Assembly: GCF_001039355.2 (NCBI RefSeq)
Contig: NW_019773638.1
Coordinates: forward strand, 32,885-65,228
Reading direction: 5' to 3'
DNA length: 32,344 bases
Source of the DNA: Lingula anatina
Lineage: Eukaryota > Brachiopoda > Lingulata > Lingulida > Lingulidae
The notes beneath the pieces are model-generated. The model was not told the origin of the DNA and searched no databases. It saw only the letters and a program-made list of their open reading frames with translations. Within the stretch, counting starts at the first letter, position 1, and each line of letters begins with the position of its first letter. Positions 30,348-32,344 of the stretch are shown here, piece by piece. A program made the translations under genes and the position numbers.

Positions 30348-31213
30348 TCATTGTTATGCTTGAATTCGATAATAAATGGTCTTTGAAAAGTGTAGAATCT
30401 TTAATGTGACTATGCCTTAATTTCTAGTTCCGTACATATCACTTACTCATGTTGAAATAGTGATTCAGACTTTGACCCAATAGTGAAAGTCTGTAGGGTA
30501 ATATTGTTAAAGCTTCAAGAGGATACAGGACTACACATCCTGTTCTTTGACTACGTTTAAATGTTAAGCCCCATATTCAACACAATCGTGTCACAATTCC
30601 ATACAACTGCAGTGACAGTTATTGCAATATCTATTTCATAACATTTTGAAAGATGATTTATATTATTTCATTTTAAAAAAGACAACAGTGAGAGGTATAA
30701 GATGAAATTAAAAAGAGAAGGTATATACTATAGATGTTACTTTCAATTTAGAAATTGTGATTTCTCAAAAAATGTTTGTTATACTTGAAGGAAAGAAGAA
30801 TGTACTCTGTAATAAAGATTCTGCAATTTTATATTCTTTTTTTTTTTTCATTTGTAGAAAACATTTTGCCAGGTGTGTTGATAAATTGTTTTTGGTCAAA
30901 TTCAAGTATTGTTAGGAATGGTATTTATGAACTGGAGCTAAATCAGCATAACAGCAACAGTACATAGAACTATATAATATATATTTTAAATTAAAAATTT
31001 TACATGACACATTTATAAATTTTTAAGCTAGCCGCGAGTCCTTTATTGAACAAACTGACAAACAAAACAAAGGTATGTTCCTGTGCTAGTGATTTACAAC
31101 TGATTTCAAGTGGCACTGCAGTTCTTGAGACACTGTGCACAAAGTTAATATGAAATTTCCAGTTCAGTCAATGTTACACTTTTAATTTTACAAAAACTGA
31201 TATTGTAACATCA
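30348..31213. other. Intergenic stretch between convergent genes
   Basis: Holds the cupin 3' UTR and, on the minus strand, the likely 3' UTR of the next gene (TTTATT, an AATAAA on the minus strand, at about 31041). AT-rich, with no supported reading frame. Confidence 0.5.
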
Positions 31214-31336
31214 TCAGGCAAATTTCTTCAGTGTCTTGGCAAGTTTTGAAATTTTGTTTTTCTTTGTGTCAAATCCATATCTGTTGTATACATCTGTAGG
31301 TATGTGGTAGTATTTAATCCAACTGTTGGCAATGTC
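31214..31336 (-). CDS. Candidate 3' terminal exon of an unidentified minus-strand gene (40 codons plus stop)
   Basis: On the minus strand an acceptor (ACTGCAG, ending 31337) is followed by an open frame of 40 residues ending in TGA at 31214-31216. It begins DIANSWIKYYHIPTDVYNRY and ends in a Lys-rich tail. The composition (Trp, Tyr, Lys, varied) is unlike the AT-rich noise around it, and an AATAAA lies about 170 bp downstream. I do not recognise the protein. The 5' part of the gene would lie beyond 32344 or in exons I could not find. Confidence 0.5.
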   Translation of the reverse strand, partial: DIANSWIKYYHIPTDVYNRYGFDTKKNKISKLAKTLKKFA

Positions 31337-31438
31337 CTGCAGTTTTTTACTCGATGAAAATATTTGGTTTATCATAATATACAGCATAAAAAGTGCTTTT
31401 CAATCAATTTCAAGTCTTCAGTGCACTATAGACATCCA

Positions 31439-31489
31439 TCATAAATCTTCAGGCTTGCAAACTTGGAGTTTGACATCTTTCCACAGCAA
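31439..31489 (-). CDS. Candidate alternative terminal exon of the same minus-strand gene (16 codons plus stop)
   Basis: A strong polypyrimidine acceptor on the minus strand (T8 then CAG, ending 31490) is followed by LLWKDVKLQVCKPEDL and a TGA at 31439-31441. It is short, but the acceptor is better than that of the exon at 31214-31336. If both are used they would be alternative last exons of one transcript. No donor is seen before the stop. Confidence 0.35.
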   Translation of the reverse strand: MLWKDVKLQVCKPEDL

Positions 31490-32344
31490 CTGAAAAAAAA
31501 GTGCTGTTTGTTAACTTATCAATTACCACAACATAAAAAGATCAGAACAATAAGTCAGTCAAGGCATTAATAACCCCTCTCCCCTTGTGCACATATTGGC
31601 ATTTTCAAGGTGTGACTGAATTTCATTAGGATTGAAGACTTTTGCTTGTCACATTTTCTAGATATCTAAGGTACTGCAGTGTATAATTTAAAATTGATGG
31701 TGATTATAAGCTGTTAAGCATTATAAAACACTATCAAAATTGATAAAAAACATTTTGCGTCCTGCCACTGTAACNAGCCACTACAAATGCTCTGAAAGGA
31801 AACCTGTTTTAAACATATTATTTTGTAAGTAACAAGAATGATTGACATACAGCTCAACAGGCAATCAAGCTTAATTGGACTATTTTTCTTTCCTGTTGTC
31901 TGTACATTTGACAGCTTTGCTGCCTTGATTGTCAATTCCAATGCAATATTTAAACTGTTTAACAATACAATCCCCACCAAATTTTAATGATGTGCTACAG
32001 GTATTGGTAACATTGACATTCAGAAAATGTAAATAACATTGTGCTTCAGGCCAATGTGATTTCAAAGTCACACACTAAAAATGTCAATATGTAAATACAG
32101 TAATGGGCTTAGGGTCTACCAGGTGCCAAATATTAACTTCAGACCCTGCTTATGTTTTATCTACATTTCAAATATGCTAAAAAACTTTTAAAAAATTTTG
32201 CTAGCAGGAAATTCATACTGATAAGTATGCTGTGCATGATTAAATGAATCTTGCCTTACTTATGACTCTGTTGATTTGAAAATTGGTTGGCTTTACAGGA
32301 GTAGGTGAGTTAAGGAGATGAGAGGTAATGTAAAAATTTAAGAC
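31490..32344. other. AT-rich end of window, no supported gene
   Basis: If the minus-strand gene above is real, this is its intron. A single N at 31775 marks a second contig join. I see no upstream exon with convincing acceptor, donor and protein-like reading frame. Confidence 0.5.

Noticed and set aside
31714-32071. Minus-strand open frames near the right end
   Set aside because: One includes the N at 31775, and neither shows splice junctions or protein-like composition that would link it to the candidate last exons.
1-32344. CRISPR arrays, bacterial-type operons or a defence island
   Set aside because: All multi-repeat regions are microsatellites, transposon arms or the exon-head array, and the genes are spliced animal genes.

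Overview
This is animal nuclear DNA. The genes are split by many short GT-AG introns, intergenic DNA is AT-rich and full of microsatellites and small inverted-repeat transposons, and every recognisable protein is metazoan. Gene content and intron style suggest an invertebrate, perhaps a mollusc or another lophotrochozoan, but the sequence alone does not fix the taxon. Two single-base N gaps (14568 and 31775) show that it is a scaffold assembled from contigs.

Layout, left to right. (1) 239-1006: two abutting PIF/Harbinger-type miniature elements with TAA target duplications. (2) 2124-6727, minus strand: an eight-exon RNFT1/RNFT2-type membrane RING ubiquitin ligase. One of its introns holds an oppositely oriented THAP-domain gene inside a candidate TTAA-flanked element. 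(3) 7360-9085, plus strand: a five-exon SPRING1 (C12orf49) gene, head-to-head with RNFT over about 630 bp. (4) 9385-24587, plus strand: a long gene that I assembled by hand into 27 exons and 1371 residues. It has a degenerate TBC (Rab-GAP-like) domain and a long C-terminal region I could not name. Its exons 7-11 appear twice in the assembly (12408-14493 and 14569-16655); the fold-back seam, the N and the splice phases all say this is a false duplication caused by a perfect 107-bp inverted repeat. (5) 26028-27425: a single-exon GCNT-type beta-1,6-N-acetylglucosaminyltransferase. (6) 28359-28626: a weak fibronectin-III-like relic. (7) 29372-29972: one Harbinger-type miniature element nested in another of the same kind, ending about 65 bp before the coding exon of a small cupin gene (30036-30347). 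(8) 31214-31489, minus strand: two candidate 3' terminal exons of an unidentified gene extending beyond the window.

These genes do not form a pathway in the bacterial sense. The RNFT (ER ubiquitin ligase) and SPRING1 (SREBP/site-1 protease regulator) pair shares a short promoter interval, and from memory the same head-to-head pair exists on human 12q24. No wholly new biological system is visible. The most novel items are the 1371-residue pseudo-TBC protein, the tandem repeats of one of its exon heads, and the nested and abutting Harbinger-type elements.
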